Translations under genes and position numbers: made by a program
Source: an uncultured Gemmiger sp.
GTDB lineage: Bacteria > Bacillota > Clostridia > Oscillospirales > Ruminococcaceae
Direction of reading: 5' to 3'
DNA: 11,438 nucleotides
Assembly (NCBI GenBank): GCA_944382805.1
Contig: CALWNS010000148.1
Coordinates: 1 to 11,438, forward strand
Notes under the pieces: model-generated
What the model saw: only the letters and a program-made list of their open reading frames with translations
What the model was told of the DNA's origin: nothing
Databases searched by the model: none
Part shown: positions 1 to 6,210 of the stretch, in pieces
Numbering within the stretch: position 1 is the stretch's first letter
How the letters are laid out: every line of letters starts with the position of its first letter

Positions 1-1
1 A

Positions 2-769
2 ACGATCGAGACCTCCCCCTGCGCCCACGGCGGCGGCCCCAACGACCGGGATACGGCCGAGCGGGTGACCTGGCAGCCGGCGCGCGCGTGTACCCGCTGC
101 GCCTGGCAGGAGTTTGGCGAACCGTACCGGACCACCCGCTACACCTGCACCCTGCAGGCGGAGCCGGCCGCCCGCGCCGCAGCCGATACGCTCACGCCGC
201 TGGAACTGCAAAAGGAGCTGCTGGCCCAGGCGCAGCAGGCGGAACTGCCAAACGGCGGCTACCTGGTGACGCAGGCCGGCGGCGCGCGTTATCTGGTGCG
301 CTACCTGACCGCCTGCACCGAGTGGGCGGCCCGCCGGCGAGGCCCGCGGCCGCAGCAGCGGGGCGGCTACAGCTGGCAGCGCGCCGGCTACGAGGCCGGC
401 GGCGTGTTTTTGCCCACGACCGAACAGTGGGTCGTGGCGCGCCCCTTGGCGGACGATGAACTTTACGGCAGCGGCCCGCTGGGCTGGGACCTGCCGTTTA
501 CCAGCCTTTCCGCCGTGTACCGCCGCAACAGCAACCAGTATTTCACCCTTACGCTGCGCATCGGCACGCCCGCCGCAGACCCGGAAAACGGCGCGCTGAC
601 CTGCCAGCAATATTACGGCGAGGACGAACGCCTGCTGCGCTGCGTCTGGCGCGACCCGGCCACCGGCCGCGCGCTGGAACTGGAACCGGCCGCCCTGCTG
701 TCCGCAAAAGAGCTGGCCGCCGTGATCGAAACGGTCGGCGCGCAGGCCGGCGGGCTGCTGGCGTGGTAA
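2..769 (+). CDS. Unrecognised protein, 5' end outside the window
   Basis: The reading frame is open from the left edge (255 codons visible) and ends at TAA 767-769. A GTG lies at 65-67, but no ribosome binding site precedes it and the frame continues upstream with similar composition, so I read this as the 3' part of a larger gene. I do not recognise the family. The visible part is soluble-looking, with no membrane segment. Near its start it has Cys7, a CxxC at residues 30-33 and Cys49 (residue 1 = bases 2-4), which could bind a metal, but the spacing fits no zinc finger I can name. The middle is Arg/Ala/Gly-rich. From about residue 150 it alternates aromatic and polar residues (for example QQYYGEDERLLR), as in beta-rich domains. 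A strong hairpin follows the stop codon, so the gene is probably a transcription unit separate from rimP. That it is coding is fairly sure; its function is unknown. Confidence 0.6.
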   Translation, partial: TIETSPCAHGGGPNDRDTAERVTWQPARACTRCAWQEFGEPYRTTRYTCTLQAEPAARAAADTLTPLELQKELLAQAQQAELPNGGYLVTQAGGARYLVRYLTACTEWAARRRGPRPQQRGGYSWQRAGYEAGGVFLPTTEQWVVARPLADDELYGSGPLGWDLPFTSLSAVYRRNSNQYFTLTLRIGTPAADPENGALTCQQYYGEDERLLRCVWRDPATGRALELEPAALLSAKELAAVIETVGAQAGGLLAW

Positions 770-814
770 AAACCTTTCTTAGCTTTTCCGTTCCTGTTCT
801 TTCCTCTTCCATCT

Positions 815-855
815 GCAATATGCGGTCCGCCGCCCGGCGGGCCGCATATTGCTTT
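815..855 (+). terminator. Probable intrinsic terminator of the upstream gene
   Basis: A 17-base-pair stem (815-831 pairing with 836-852, one T-G wobble at 826/841) closes a four-base loop, GCCC, 46 bases after the preceding stop codon. The stem is very stable. Only three T residues (853-855) follow it, which is a short U-tract for an intrinsic terminator, so termination may be partial or may need NusA. The position between an upstream gene and a new promoter fits a terminator. The minus-strand side has no T-run, so it does not look bidirectional. Confidence 0.6.
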
Positions 856-900
856 GGCAAAAGGGCGGCCCCGCGGGCAGTTTTTGCCGCCGGGGGCGGC
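856..900. repeat. GC-rich overlapping inverted repeats between terminator and promoter
   Basis: Two inverted repeats overlap here. GGCAAAA at 856-862 is complementary to TTTTGCC at 882-888, with 19 GC-rich bases between. GCCGCC at 886-891 pairs with GGCGGC at 895-900 around a GGG loop. They share bases 886-888 and so cannot both form. They lie upstream of the predicted promoter and would be transcribed only by read-through from the left. No coding region is evident on either strand. The function is unknown and chance is possible in such GC-rich DNA. Confidence 0.3.
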
Positions 901-916
901 CAAACAAGAAAAAAGC

Positions 917-945
917 TTGCATTTTGCGCGGCGTTGTGCTATATT
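917..945 (+). promoter_or_regulatory. Sigma-A-type promoter of the rimP-nusA-infB operon
   Basis: The -35 box TTGCAT (917-922) and the -10 box TATATT (940-945) are separated by 17 bases. A TG at 937-938, one base before the -10 box, makes it an extended -10. An A-rich stretch at about 902-914 just upstream resembles an UP element. Transcription would start near 951-953, giving a leader of roughly 70 bases before rimP. The spacing and the contrast with the GC-rich surroundings make this a convincing housekeeping promoter. Confidence 0.75.
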
Positions 946-971
946 CTAACTGTTCGATGATGTTTACTGTG

Positions 972-1002
972 GAAAGTGGGCCGGCCGGTCCGCTTTCTTT
1001 TT
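972..1002 (+). terminator. Leader hairpin with U-tract: possible attenuator before rimP
   Basis: Bases 972-982 pair with 987-997 (11 base pairs, two of them G-T wobbles) around a GGCC loop. TTTTT at 998-1002 follows directly, and the 3' arm itself ends in CTTTC. This is the form of an intrinsic terminator, placed about 20 bases after the predicted transcription start and before the rimP ribosome binding site. A terminator here would act as an attenuator of the whole operon. NusA, encoded second in the operon, stimulates pausing and intrinsic termination, so autogenous control is plausible. No competing antiterminator helix is obvious by eye. Confidence 0.5.
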
Positions 1003-1007
1003 GTGAT

Positions 1008-1014
1008 AGGGAGG
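1008..1014 (+). promoter_or_regulatory. Ribosome binding site of rimP
   Basis: AGGGAGG lies 5 bases before the ATG at 1020. It decides the start: in-frame ATGs at 957 and 960 have no Shine-Dalgarno sequence and lie only a few bases after the predicted transcription start. Confidence 0.8.
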
Positions 1015-1019
1015 TCATC

Positions 1020-1514
1020 ATGGCAAAAGCCAAGCGTCAGGCGCCCGGCGGCGCGGCCGCCGCGGTGGAGGAGATCGTCCGCCCGGTGGTGGAGGGCATG
1101 GGCCTGCGCCTGTGGGACGTGCGCTTTGAAAAAGAAGGCCCCGACTGGTTCCTGCGGGTGCTGATCGACCGCGACGAACCGCTGGATACCGATACCTGCG
1201 AGGCGGTCTCCCGCGCGATCGACCCGCTGCTGGACGCGGCGGACCCCATTGAACAAAGCTATTACCTGGAGGTGGGCAGCCCCGGCCTGGGCCGCCGGCT
1301 GACCCGCCCCGAACACTTTGCGCAGTATGCGGGCGAAAAATGCGCCGCCCGCCTGATCCGCCCCGACGAGCAGGGCCGCCGCGAGCTGGAAGGCACGCTG
1401 CAAAGCTTTGCCGAAGGCGTCGTCACCCTGCAAACGCCGCAGGGGCCGGCCAGCTTCCCGCTCAAGGCCGCCGGCTATGTCAAGCTGTGCGACGACGAAG
1501 ACCTGTTCGCCTAA
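1020..1514 (+). CDS. rimP: Ribosome maturation factor RimP
   Basis: The product is 164 residues, about the usual length for RimP (YlxS/YhbC), a cytoplasmic factor that helps mature the 30S subunit by aiding assembly of the S12 region. The N-terminal alpha/beta domain carries the family pattern: an EEIVRPVVEGMG-like helix, then the strand LRLWDVRFEKEG, then FLRVLIDRDEPLDTDTCEAVSRAIDPLLD, given here in pieces. It ends in LEVGSPGLGRRLT, the counterpart of the family signature LEVSSPGLDRPL. The C-terminal part (about residues 95-164) fits the Sm-like barrel. The ATG at 1020 is chosen for its strong AGGGAGG. It is the first gene of the operon, 68 bases before nusA, the same adjacency as in Bacillus and E. 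coli. The N-terminus is Ala/Lys-rich and otherwise unremarkable. Confidence 0.95.
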   Translation: MAKAKRQAPGGAAAAVEEIVRPVVEGMGLRLWDVRFEKEGPDWFLRVLIDRDEPLDTDTCEAVSRAIDPLLDAADPIEQSYYLEVGSPGLGRRLTRPEHFAQYAGEKCAARLIRPDEQGRRELEGTLQSFAEGVVTLQTPQGPASFPLKAAGYVKLCDDEDLFA

Positions 1515-1582
1515 GACCAAAAACCGCCTTGCCGGCCGCTTGGCCGCAGCATCTGATAATAAACTGGGAGGAAACCGCACAA

Positions 1583-2656
1583 ATGGCTACTGCAACCAAC
1601 AACGAATTCTTTGAAGCCCTGGCGGCGCTGGACAAAGAGCGCGGCCTGCCGGAAGACTACCTGATCGAAAAGATCAAGGCCGCCATCGTCATCGCCGTCA
1701 AAAAGGACTACGAGGTCGAGGACGACAACGTCATCGTGGACATCGACCCCGCGGCCGGCACCTTCCGCGCCAGCCTTTCGCAGGAGATCGTGGAGGAGGT
1801 CGAAAACCCCCACACCCAGGTCAGCCTGGAGGACGCCCAGCGCCAGCGCAAGACCTATAAGGTCGGCCAGCGCCTGGTCACCCCGCTCAAAACCAAAGAG
1901 TTCGGCCGCATCGCGGCCCAGACGGCCAAGCACGTGATCCGTCAGGGCCTGCGCGAGGGCGAGCGCAGCCTGCAGTACAGCGAAATGCAGTCCCGCGCGC
2001 ACGAGATCATCTCGGCCACCGTTGTTTCCCTGGACCCGGAGCGCGGCAACATCGTGCTGGACCTGGGCAAGGGCGGCAGCGCCGTGCTGCCCCGCAACGA
2101 GCAGGTGCCCGGCGAGACCTTCCGCGAAGGGCAGGTCGTGCAGGTGTATGTGGTGGACGTCATCGCCACCGAGCGCGGCCCCCGCATCACCATCAGCCGC
2201 ACCCACCCGGGCCTGGTCAAGCGTATGTTCGAGCTGGAAGTGCCCGAGATCTACGACGGCACCGTCGAGGTCAAGGCCATCGCCCGCGAAGCCGGCGCCC
2301 GCACCAAAATGGCCGTCTACAGCAAAGACCCCAACGTGGACCCGGTCGGCGCCTGCATCGGCGCGCACGGCGCCCGCGTGGAAAAGATCGTCTCCGAACT
2401 GGGCGGCGAAAAGATCGACATCATCCGCTGGAGCGAGGATATCTCCGCCTTTATCTCGGCGGCCCTCAGCCCGGCGCGCGTGGTCAAGGTCGAACTGCTG
2501 CCCGGCGAGACCAAGAGCTGCCGCGTGACGGTGCCCGACCACCAGCTCAGCCTGGCCATCGGCAACAAGGGCCAGAACGTGCGCCTGTGCGCCCACCTGA
2601 CCGGCTATAATATCGATATCCGCCCCGAATCGGGCTATTACGGCGAGGACGAGTGA
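1583..2656 (+). CDS. nusA: Transcription termination/antitermination protein NusA
   Basis: The product is 357 residues, the short Firmicutes form without the C-terminal acidic repeats of E. coli NusA. NusA binds RNA polymerase and nascent RNA, and it modulates pausing, intrinsic termination and antitermination. The domains in order are an RNA-polymerase-binding N-terminal domain (about 1-125, including FFEALAALDKERGL), an S1 domain (about 139-203), KH1 (about 230-300, with the loop GACIGAHGARV at about 256-266) and KH2 (about 300-352, with the GxxG-type loop IGNKGQN at 326-332). The ATG at 1583 is preceded by GGGAGG at 1566-1571, with a rather long spacer of 11 bases. The frame is open far upstream, inside rimP, but that part has no binding site and is out of frame with rimP. 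It may regulate its own operon through the leader hairpin at 972-1002. Confidence 0.97.
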   Translation: MATATNNEFFEALAALDKERGLPEDYLIEKIKAAIVIAVKKDYEVEDDNVIVDIDPAAGTFRASLSQEIVEEVENPHTQVSLEDAQRQRKTYKVGQRLVTPLKTKEFGRIAAQTAKHVIRQGLREGERSLQYSEMQSRAHEIISATVVSLDPERGNIVLDLGKGGSAVLPRNEQVPGETFREGQVVQVYVVDVIATERGPRITISRTHPGLVKRMFELEVPEIYDGTVEVKAIAREAGARTKMAVYSKDPNVDPVGACIGAHGARVEKIVSELGGEKIDIIRWSEDISAFISAALSPARVVKVELLPGETKSCRVTVPDHQLSLAIGNKGQNVRLCAHLTGYNIDIRPESGYYGEDE

Positions 2657-2680
2657 CCGCCCCGCCCTATCTTCCCGGAA

Positions 2681-2686
2681 AAGAGG
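2681..2686 (+). promoter_or_regulatory. Ribosome binding site supporting a TTG start for ylxR
   Basis: AAGAGG lies 7 bases before TTG 2694-2696. No ATG or GTG with a binding site lies in the right place before the conserved cysteine region of YlxR, so the TTG is the likely start. Confidence 0.6.
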
Positions 2687-2693
2687 TTTCGCT

Positions 2694-3002
2694 TTGCAGC
2701 AGCAACGACAGAAAAAGATCCCGGTGCGCCGGTGCGTGGGCTGTAACGCCCAGCGCCCCAAGCGCGAACTGGTACGCATCGTCCGCAGCCCGCAGGGCCG
2801 GATCGATCTGGACCTGACCGGCAAGCAGTCCGGCCGCGGGGCGTATTTGTGCCCTTCGGCCGCCTGCCTGGCCAAGGCCCGCAAAGCCAAGCGCCTGGAA
2901 CGCGCGCTGGAGCTGCCCATCCCGGACGAGGTATACGCCCGCCTGGAGGAGCAGATCGCCGCGGCCCAGGCCGAAAAGGAGGCGGCGGAAGATGCACAAT
3001 GA
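2694..3002 (+). CDS. ylxR: YlxR family RNA-binding protein (DUF448)
   Basis: The product is 102 residues with the full YlxR pattern: RRCVGC at residues 12-17 followed by RxxxELVRIV, then a GRGAYLC segment and a second Cys pair (C53, C58), then a Lys/Arg-rich KARKAKRLERAL helix. The family is a small nucleic-acid-binding protein always found beside nusA and infB. In Bacillus it has been reported to bind RNase P RNA and modulate that enzyme (name RnpM), from memory. The start is TTG 2694, set by AAGAGG upstream. The gene lies 37 bases after nusA, and its last 11 bases overlap the start of ylxQ, so the two are probably translationally coupled. The tail beyond about residue 75 (EEQIAAAQAEKEAAEDAQ) is acidic and probably helical, an extension with no family motif. 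Confidence 0.93.
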   Translation: MQQQRQKKIPVRRCVGCNAQRPKRELVRIVRSPQGRIDLDLTGKQSGRGAYLCPSAACLAKARKAKRLERALELPIPDEVYARLEEQIAAAQAEKEAAEDAQ

Positions 3003-3303
3003 AACTTCCGGCCTGCTGGGCGCGCTGGGGCTGTGCCGCAAAGCCGGCAAGCTGCTGTACGGCTACGACCGTGTGGCGGAGGCCGTGCTGCGCGGCAAAG
3101 CCAGCCTGGTGCTGCTGGCTGCCGACGCCAGCTCCCGCACGGTCCAGCACATGACGGATACCTGCCGCCAGGGCGCGGTGGCCTGCGAGGTCATGCCCCT
3201 GACCGGCGAGGAACTGGTCATGCTGACGCCCAAACCGGCCGCCGTCTTTGCGGTGACCGAAGCAAACCTCGCGCGGTTGTGCGCCAACTATCTGACCCGA
3301 TAA
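2992..3303 (+). CDS. ylxQ: YlxQ, L7Ae/L30e-family RNA-binding protein
   Basis: The product is 103 residues, the length of the small L7Ae-type proteins (YlxQ/YbxF). The family signature is present: GLLGLxRKAGKL-like start (GLCRKAGKLLYGYDRV), then AVLRGKASLVLLAADASSRT, then a strand-helix region ending in FAVTEANLARL. Relatives bind kink-turn RNA motifs, but the cellular target of YlxQ is not settled. The ATG at 2992 has AAGGAGG at 2976-2982, 9 bases upstream and inside ylxR. The overlap of 11 bases with ylxR and the 12-base gap to infB place it firmly in the operon. It is not ribosomal protein L7Ae, which is archaeal. Confidence 0.92.
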   Translation: MHNETSGLLGALGLCRKAGKLLYGYDRVAEAVLRGKASLVLLAADASSRTVQHMTDTCRQGAVACEVMPLTGEELVMLTPKPAAVFAVTEANLARLCANYLTR

Positions 3304-3315
3304 GGAGGAAAGTTC

Positions 3316-5724
3316 ATGGAATTTAAGTATAAAATTTCCGATATTGCCAAGGACTTCGGCATCAGCGCCAAGCGCGCGATCGATACGGTGGCCGCCCTGA
3401 CCGGCGAAGCCCGCAAGCCGGGCGGCACGTTTGACGAAAGCGAAGTCAACGGCCTGCTGGAGGCGCTGACCCGCGAGACCGCCGTGCAGAGCCTGGAGGA
3501 ATACCTGGCCTCCGGCAAAAAGCCGGAACCCAAGCCGGAGCCCAAGCCACAGCCGGCGGATAAAAAGCCCGCCCGCCCCGCGGCCGAAGCCAAGCCGGCC
3601 GAAGAGCCCAAAAAGCCCCAGCCGCCGCGCAAGGCCGAAAAACCGGCCGAGCGCCGCAAGGAAAAGAGCGTCACCATGCAGGAGCTGGCGGCCGATACCG
3701 GCATCAAAAAGCCGGTGGCCACCGAGCAGGTGCAGGTCACCCGCGCCCAGGTGCAGGTGGATACCCGCACCGTGGACGTCAATGTGGATAAGTTCAGCGC
3801 CCGCTACGACGATTTGGCCGACAGCCGCAATATGCCCGCCAAGCGCAAAAAGCAGCCGGCGGGCAACAAGCAGAAGTTCCAGAACCGCGGCAAGAACCGC
3901 AACCCCTACCAGCGCCGCCGCGAGACCGAGGCCGAGCGCCTGCAGCGCATCCAGCTGGAAAAGGCGCGCAACGCCCAGCTCAAGATCACCATCCCGGACG
4001 AGATCACGGTCGGCGAGCTGGCCACCCGCCTGAAGCAGAACGTGGCCAAGGTCGTGGCCAAGTTCATGCAGCTGGGCGAGATGCATTCCGCCTCCGACGT
4101 GGTCGATTTCGACTCCGCCGCCCTGGTGGCCGAGGAATTCCACGCCAAAGTCGAGCATGAAGTCCACGTCTCCATCGAGGAGCGCCTGTTTGTGCAGGAG
4201 GAGGACTCCGCCGCCGACCTCAAGCCCCGCCCGCCCGTCGTGGTGGTCATGGGCCACGTCGACCACGGCAAGACCTCCATCCTGGACGCCATCCGCAAAA
4301 CCAACGTCACTGCGGGCGAAGCCGGCGGCATCACCCAGGCCATCGGCGCCTACCAGGTCAAGGCGGGCGAAAGCGTTATCACCTTCCTGGATACGCCGGG
4401 CCACGAAGCGTTCACCGCCATGCGTGCCCGCGGCGCCAACATGACCGACATCGCCGTGCTGGTGGTGGCGGCCGATGACGGCATCATGCCGCAGACCATC
4501 GAGTCCATCAACCACGCCAAGGCGGCGGGCGTCAAGGTCATCGTGGCCATCAACAAGATGGATAAACCCACCGCCAACCCGGAGCGCGTCAAGGAACAGC
4601 TGACCAAGTACGAGATCGTGCCCGCGGACTGGGGCGGCGCTGTGGCCTGCATCCCGGTCTCGGCCGTTACCGGCATGGGCATCGAGGACCTGCTGGAGCG
4701 CATCGCGCTGGAAGCCGAGGTCATGGAACTGACCGCCAACCCCAACCGCCGCGCCAAGGGCGCCGTGGTCGAAGCCCGGCTGGACAAAGGCCAGGGCCCG
4801 GTGGCCACGCTGCTGGTGCAAAACGGCACGCTGCGCCGCGGCGACTGCCTGATCGCGGGCACCGCCGTGGGCCATGTGCGCACCATGCGCAACGACAAGG
4901 GCCAGGATATTGCCGAGGCCGGCCCCTCCATGCCGGTCGAGATCACCGGCCTGACCGAAGTGCCCACCGCCGGCGATATCTTCGAGGCGGTCGAGGACGA
5001 GCGCCTGGCCCGCGAACTGGCCGACAAGCGCACCACCGAGGCCAAGGAGAAGCAGTTCGCTGCCTACACCAAGGTCACGTTGGATAACCTGTTCGACCAG
5101 ATGGCGCAGAACGATATGAAGGAGCTGCCCATCGTGGTCAAGGCCGACGTGCAGGGCAGCGCCGAGGCCGTCAAGCAGAGCCTGGAAAAGATCTCCAACG
5201 ACGAGGTGCGCGTGCGGGTCATCCATGCCGGCGTGGGCGCCATCAGCAAGTCGGACGTCAGCCTGGCCGACGCCTCCAACGCCATCATCATCGGCTTCAA
5301 CGTCCGCCCCGACGCGGTCGCCAAGGCCGAAGCCGAGCAGACCGGCGTGGAAATGCGTATGTACCGCGTCATCTACGACGCCATCAACGATGTGACCGAC
5401 GCCATGAAGGGTATGCTCGCGCCCAAGATCCGCGAAGTCGCCCTGGGCGAAGCGCAGGTCCGCCAGGTCTACAAGATCTCCAGCGTGGGCACCGTGGCCG
5501 GCTGCCGCGTGACCCGCGGCAAGATCACCCGCGACGCCAAGCTGCGCCTGGTGCGCGACGGCATCGTCATCACCGAGGACGCCATCGCTTCGCTCAAGCG
5601 CTTTAAGGACGACGCCAAAGAGGTGGCCGAAGGCTTTGAGTGCGGCATCACGCTCGAAAAGTTCTCCGACATCAAAGAGGGCGACGTTTTCGAGTGCTTC
5701 AAGCTGGAGGAATACCGCGAGTAA
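3316..5724 (+). CDS. infB: Translation initiation factor IF-2
   Basis: The product is 802 residues. IF-2 is the GTPase that places initiator fMet-tRNA on the 30S subunit and promotes 50S joining. A first IF2 N-terminal domain lies at about 1-60. A charged, Pro/Lys/Glu-rich linker follows (about 65-120), then a basic Arg/Asn/Gln-rich stretch (about 175-210) and a second IF2 N-terminal domain (about 224-275). The GTPase domain has every signature: G1 GHVDHGKTS (313-321), G2 GGITQAIGAY, G3 DTPGH (359-363), G4 NKMD (413-416) and G5 SAVTG (449-453). Domains II, III and the C-terminal fMet-tRNA-binding part fill the rest, with the usual ending around FECGITLEKFSDIKEGD. The ATG at 3316 follows a strong AAGGAGG, 12 bases after ylxQ. 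The length is typical of Firmicutes with a long linker. No defect is seen. Confidence 0.98.
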   Translation: MEFKYKISDIAKDFGISAKRAIDTVAALTGEARKPGGTFDESEVNGLLEALTRETAVQSLEEYLASGKKPEPKPEPKPQPADKKPARPAAEAKPAEEPKKPQPPRKAEKPAERRKEKSVTMQELAADTGIKKPVATEQVQVTRAQVQVDTRTVDVNVDKFSARYDDLADSRNMPAKRKKQPAGNKQKFQNRGKNRNPYQRRRETEAERLQRIQLEKARNAQLKITIPDEITVGELATRLKQNVAKVVAKFMQLGEMHSASDVVDFDSAALVAEEFHAKVEHEVHVSIEERLFVQEEDSAADLKPRPPVVVVMGHVDHGKTSILDAIRKTNVTAGEAGGITQAIGAYQVKAGESVITFLDTPGHEAFTAMRARGANMTDIAVLVVAADDGIMPQTIESINHAKAAGVKVIVAINKMDKPTANPERVKEQLTKYEIVPADWGGAVACIPVSAVTGMGIEDLLERIALEAEVMELTANPNRRAKGAVVEARLDKGQGPVATLLVQNGTLRRGDCLIAGTAVGHVRTMRNDKGQDIAEAGPSMPVEITGLTEVPTAGDIFEAVEDERLARELADKRTTEAKEKQFAAYTKVTLDNLFDQMAQNDMKELPIVVKADVQGSAEAVKQSLEKISNDEVRVRVIHAGVGAISKSDVSLADASNAIIIGFNVRPDAVAKAEAEQTGVEMRMYRVIYDAINDVTDAMKGMLAPKIREVALGEAQVRQVYKISSVGTVAGCRVTRGKITRDAKLRLVRDGIVITEDAIASLKRFKDDAKEVAEGFECGITLEKFSDIKEGDVFECFKLEEYRE
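3520..3555 (+). repeat. 12-base tandem repeat coding a Lys-Pro-Glu-Pro tract in infB
   Basis: Three 12-base units in a row, AAGCCGGAACCC, AAGCCGGAGCCC and a diverged AAGCCACAGCCG, encode KPEP, KPEP and KPQP (infB residues 69-80). They lie in the disordered linker after the first N-terminal domain, a part of IF-2 that varies in length between species. The repeat probably expands or contracts by slippage. Confidence 0.75.
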
Positions 5725-5818
5725 GCGCGGGCGCCGCCCGGATACGCCCCGCGCGCCGCGCATACGATAGTTTGAACGCCGGGCGCGCGCCCGGCCCTGC
5801 ACAAAACGAGGAAAGACT
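5725..5818 (+). other. 94-base infB-rbfA gap with GC palindromes
   Basis: This is the longest gap inside the operon. It contains a perfect 18-base palindrome, GCCGGGCGCGCGCCCGGC (5778-5795), and a smaller hairpin CGGGC-GCC-GCCCG (5728-5740). Neither is followed by a T-run, so I do not call a terminator. There is no convincing promoter: TACGAT at 5763-5768 has no -35 partner. Possible roles are an RNA stability or processing element that sets rbfA levels, or none. In Bacillus ylxP sits at this place, but no remnant of it is recognisable here. Confidence 0.45.
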
Positions 5819-6184
5819 ATGCCAACCAAGAACCAGGGCCGCATGGCCCAGGATATGAAGCGGGAACTCATCGCCATCATCGGCGCCATGAAGGACCCGC
5901 GTGTGGCCGGCGGCCTGCTGACCGTGACCCGCCTGGACGTTACCCCCGACCTGGATGTGGCCAAGGTGTACATCAGCGTCATGGGGCGCGAGGGCGGCTG
6001 CGCGCCGGTGGTCAAGGCGCTGAACAAGGCCAGCGGCCATGTGCGCACCGAGATCAGCCGCCGTATGCACATCCGCAAGGCGCCGCGCTTTGTCTTTGTC
6101 GAGGACGACGGCGCCGCCTACGCCGCGCACATCAGCGAGGTGCTGCGCACGCTGGACGAAAACCAGGGCCCGCCGCAGGCATGA
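5819..6184 (+). CDS. rbfA: 30S ribosome-binding factor RbfA
   Basis: The product is 121 residues, the normal length of RbfA, a single KH-type domain protein that binds immature 30S subunits and helps 16S rRNA 5'-end processing. It is needed for growth in the cold in other bacteria. Seen here are the N-terminal helix RMAQDMKRELIAII, KDPRVAGGLLTVTRLDVTPDLDVAKVYISV (in pieces, the family core: DPR, then the D-L-x-x-A-K-V-Y strand), the HVRTEISRRMHIRKAPRF region and an acidic end. The ATG at 5819 has GAGG at 5808-5811, 7 bases upstream. It is followed closely by nrnA, and an out-of-frame ATG overlaps its stop (ATGA, 6181-6184). RbfA works in the same 30S assembly steps as RimP and is joined to IF-2 in most bacteria. 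Confidence 0.95.
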   Translation: MPTKNQGRMAQDMKRELIAIIGAMKDPRVAGGLLTVTRLDVTPDLDVAKVYISVMGREGGCAPVVKALNKASGHVRTEISRRMHIRKAPRFVFVEDDGAAYAAHISEVLRTLDENQGPPQA

Positions 6185-6199
6185 CGGCGGCCCCGGAAA

Positions 6200-6204
6200 A
6201 GAGG
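6200..6204 (+). promoter_or_regulatory. Ribosome binding site choosing ATG 6211 for nrnA
   Basis: AGAGG, within AAAAGAGG, lies 6 bases before ATG 6211. The alternative in-frame ATG at 6181 overlaps the rbfA stop codon and has no Shine-Dalgarno sequence. It would add ten residues (MTAAPEKRCV) that match nothing in the family. Confidence 0.65.
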
Positions 6205-6210
6205 TGTGTT

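Noticed and set aside
957..1019. In-frame ATGs at 957 and 960 that would extend RimP by 20 or 21 residues
   Set aside because: They have no ribosome binding site, lie only a few bases after the predicted transcription start, and would place the leader hairpin inside the coding region. ATG 1020 has AGGGAGG.
1533..1546. Small hairpin CGGCC-GCTT-GGCCG between rimP and nusA
   Set aside because: Only five pairs with no T-run; such short GC stems are expected by chance here.
5763..5777. Possible promoter in the infB-rbfA gap (TACGAT, TTGAAC)
   Set aside because: TACGAT has no -35 partner at 16-18 bases, and TTGAAC has no -10 box at the right distance downstream (CCCTGC).
2638..6078. A very long open frame (1146 codons) on the minus strand opposite infB and its neighbours
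   Set aside because: It is antisense to well-recognised genes. Its protein is low-complexity (Gly, Ala, His, Asp, Leu-rich), as expected from the reverse reading of GC-rich codons, and it has no family motifs.
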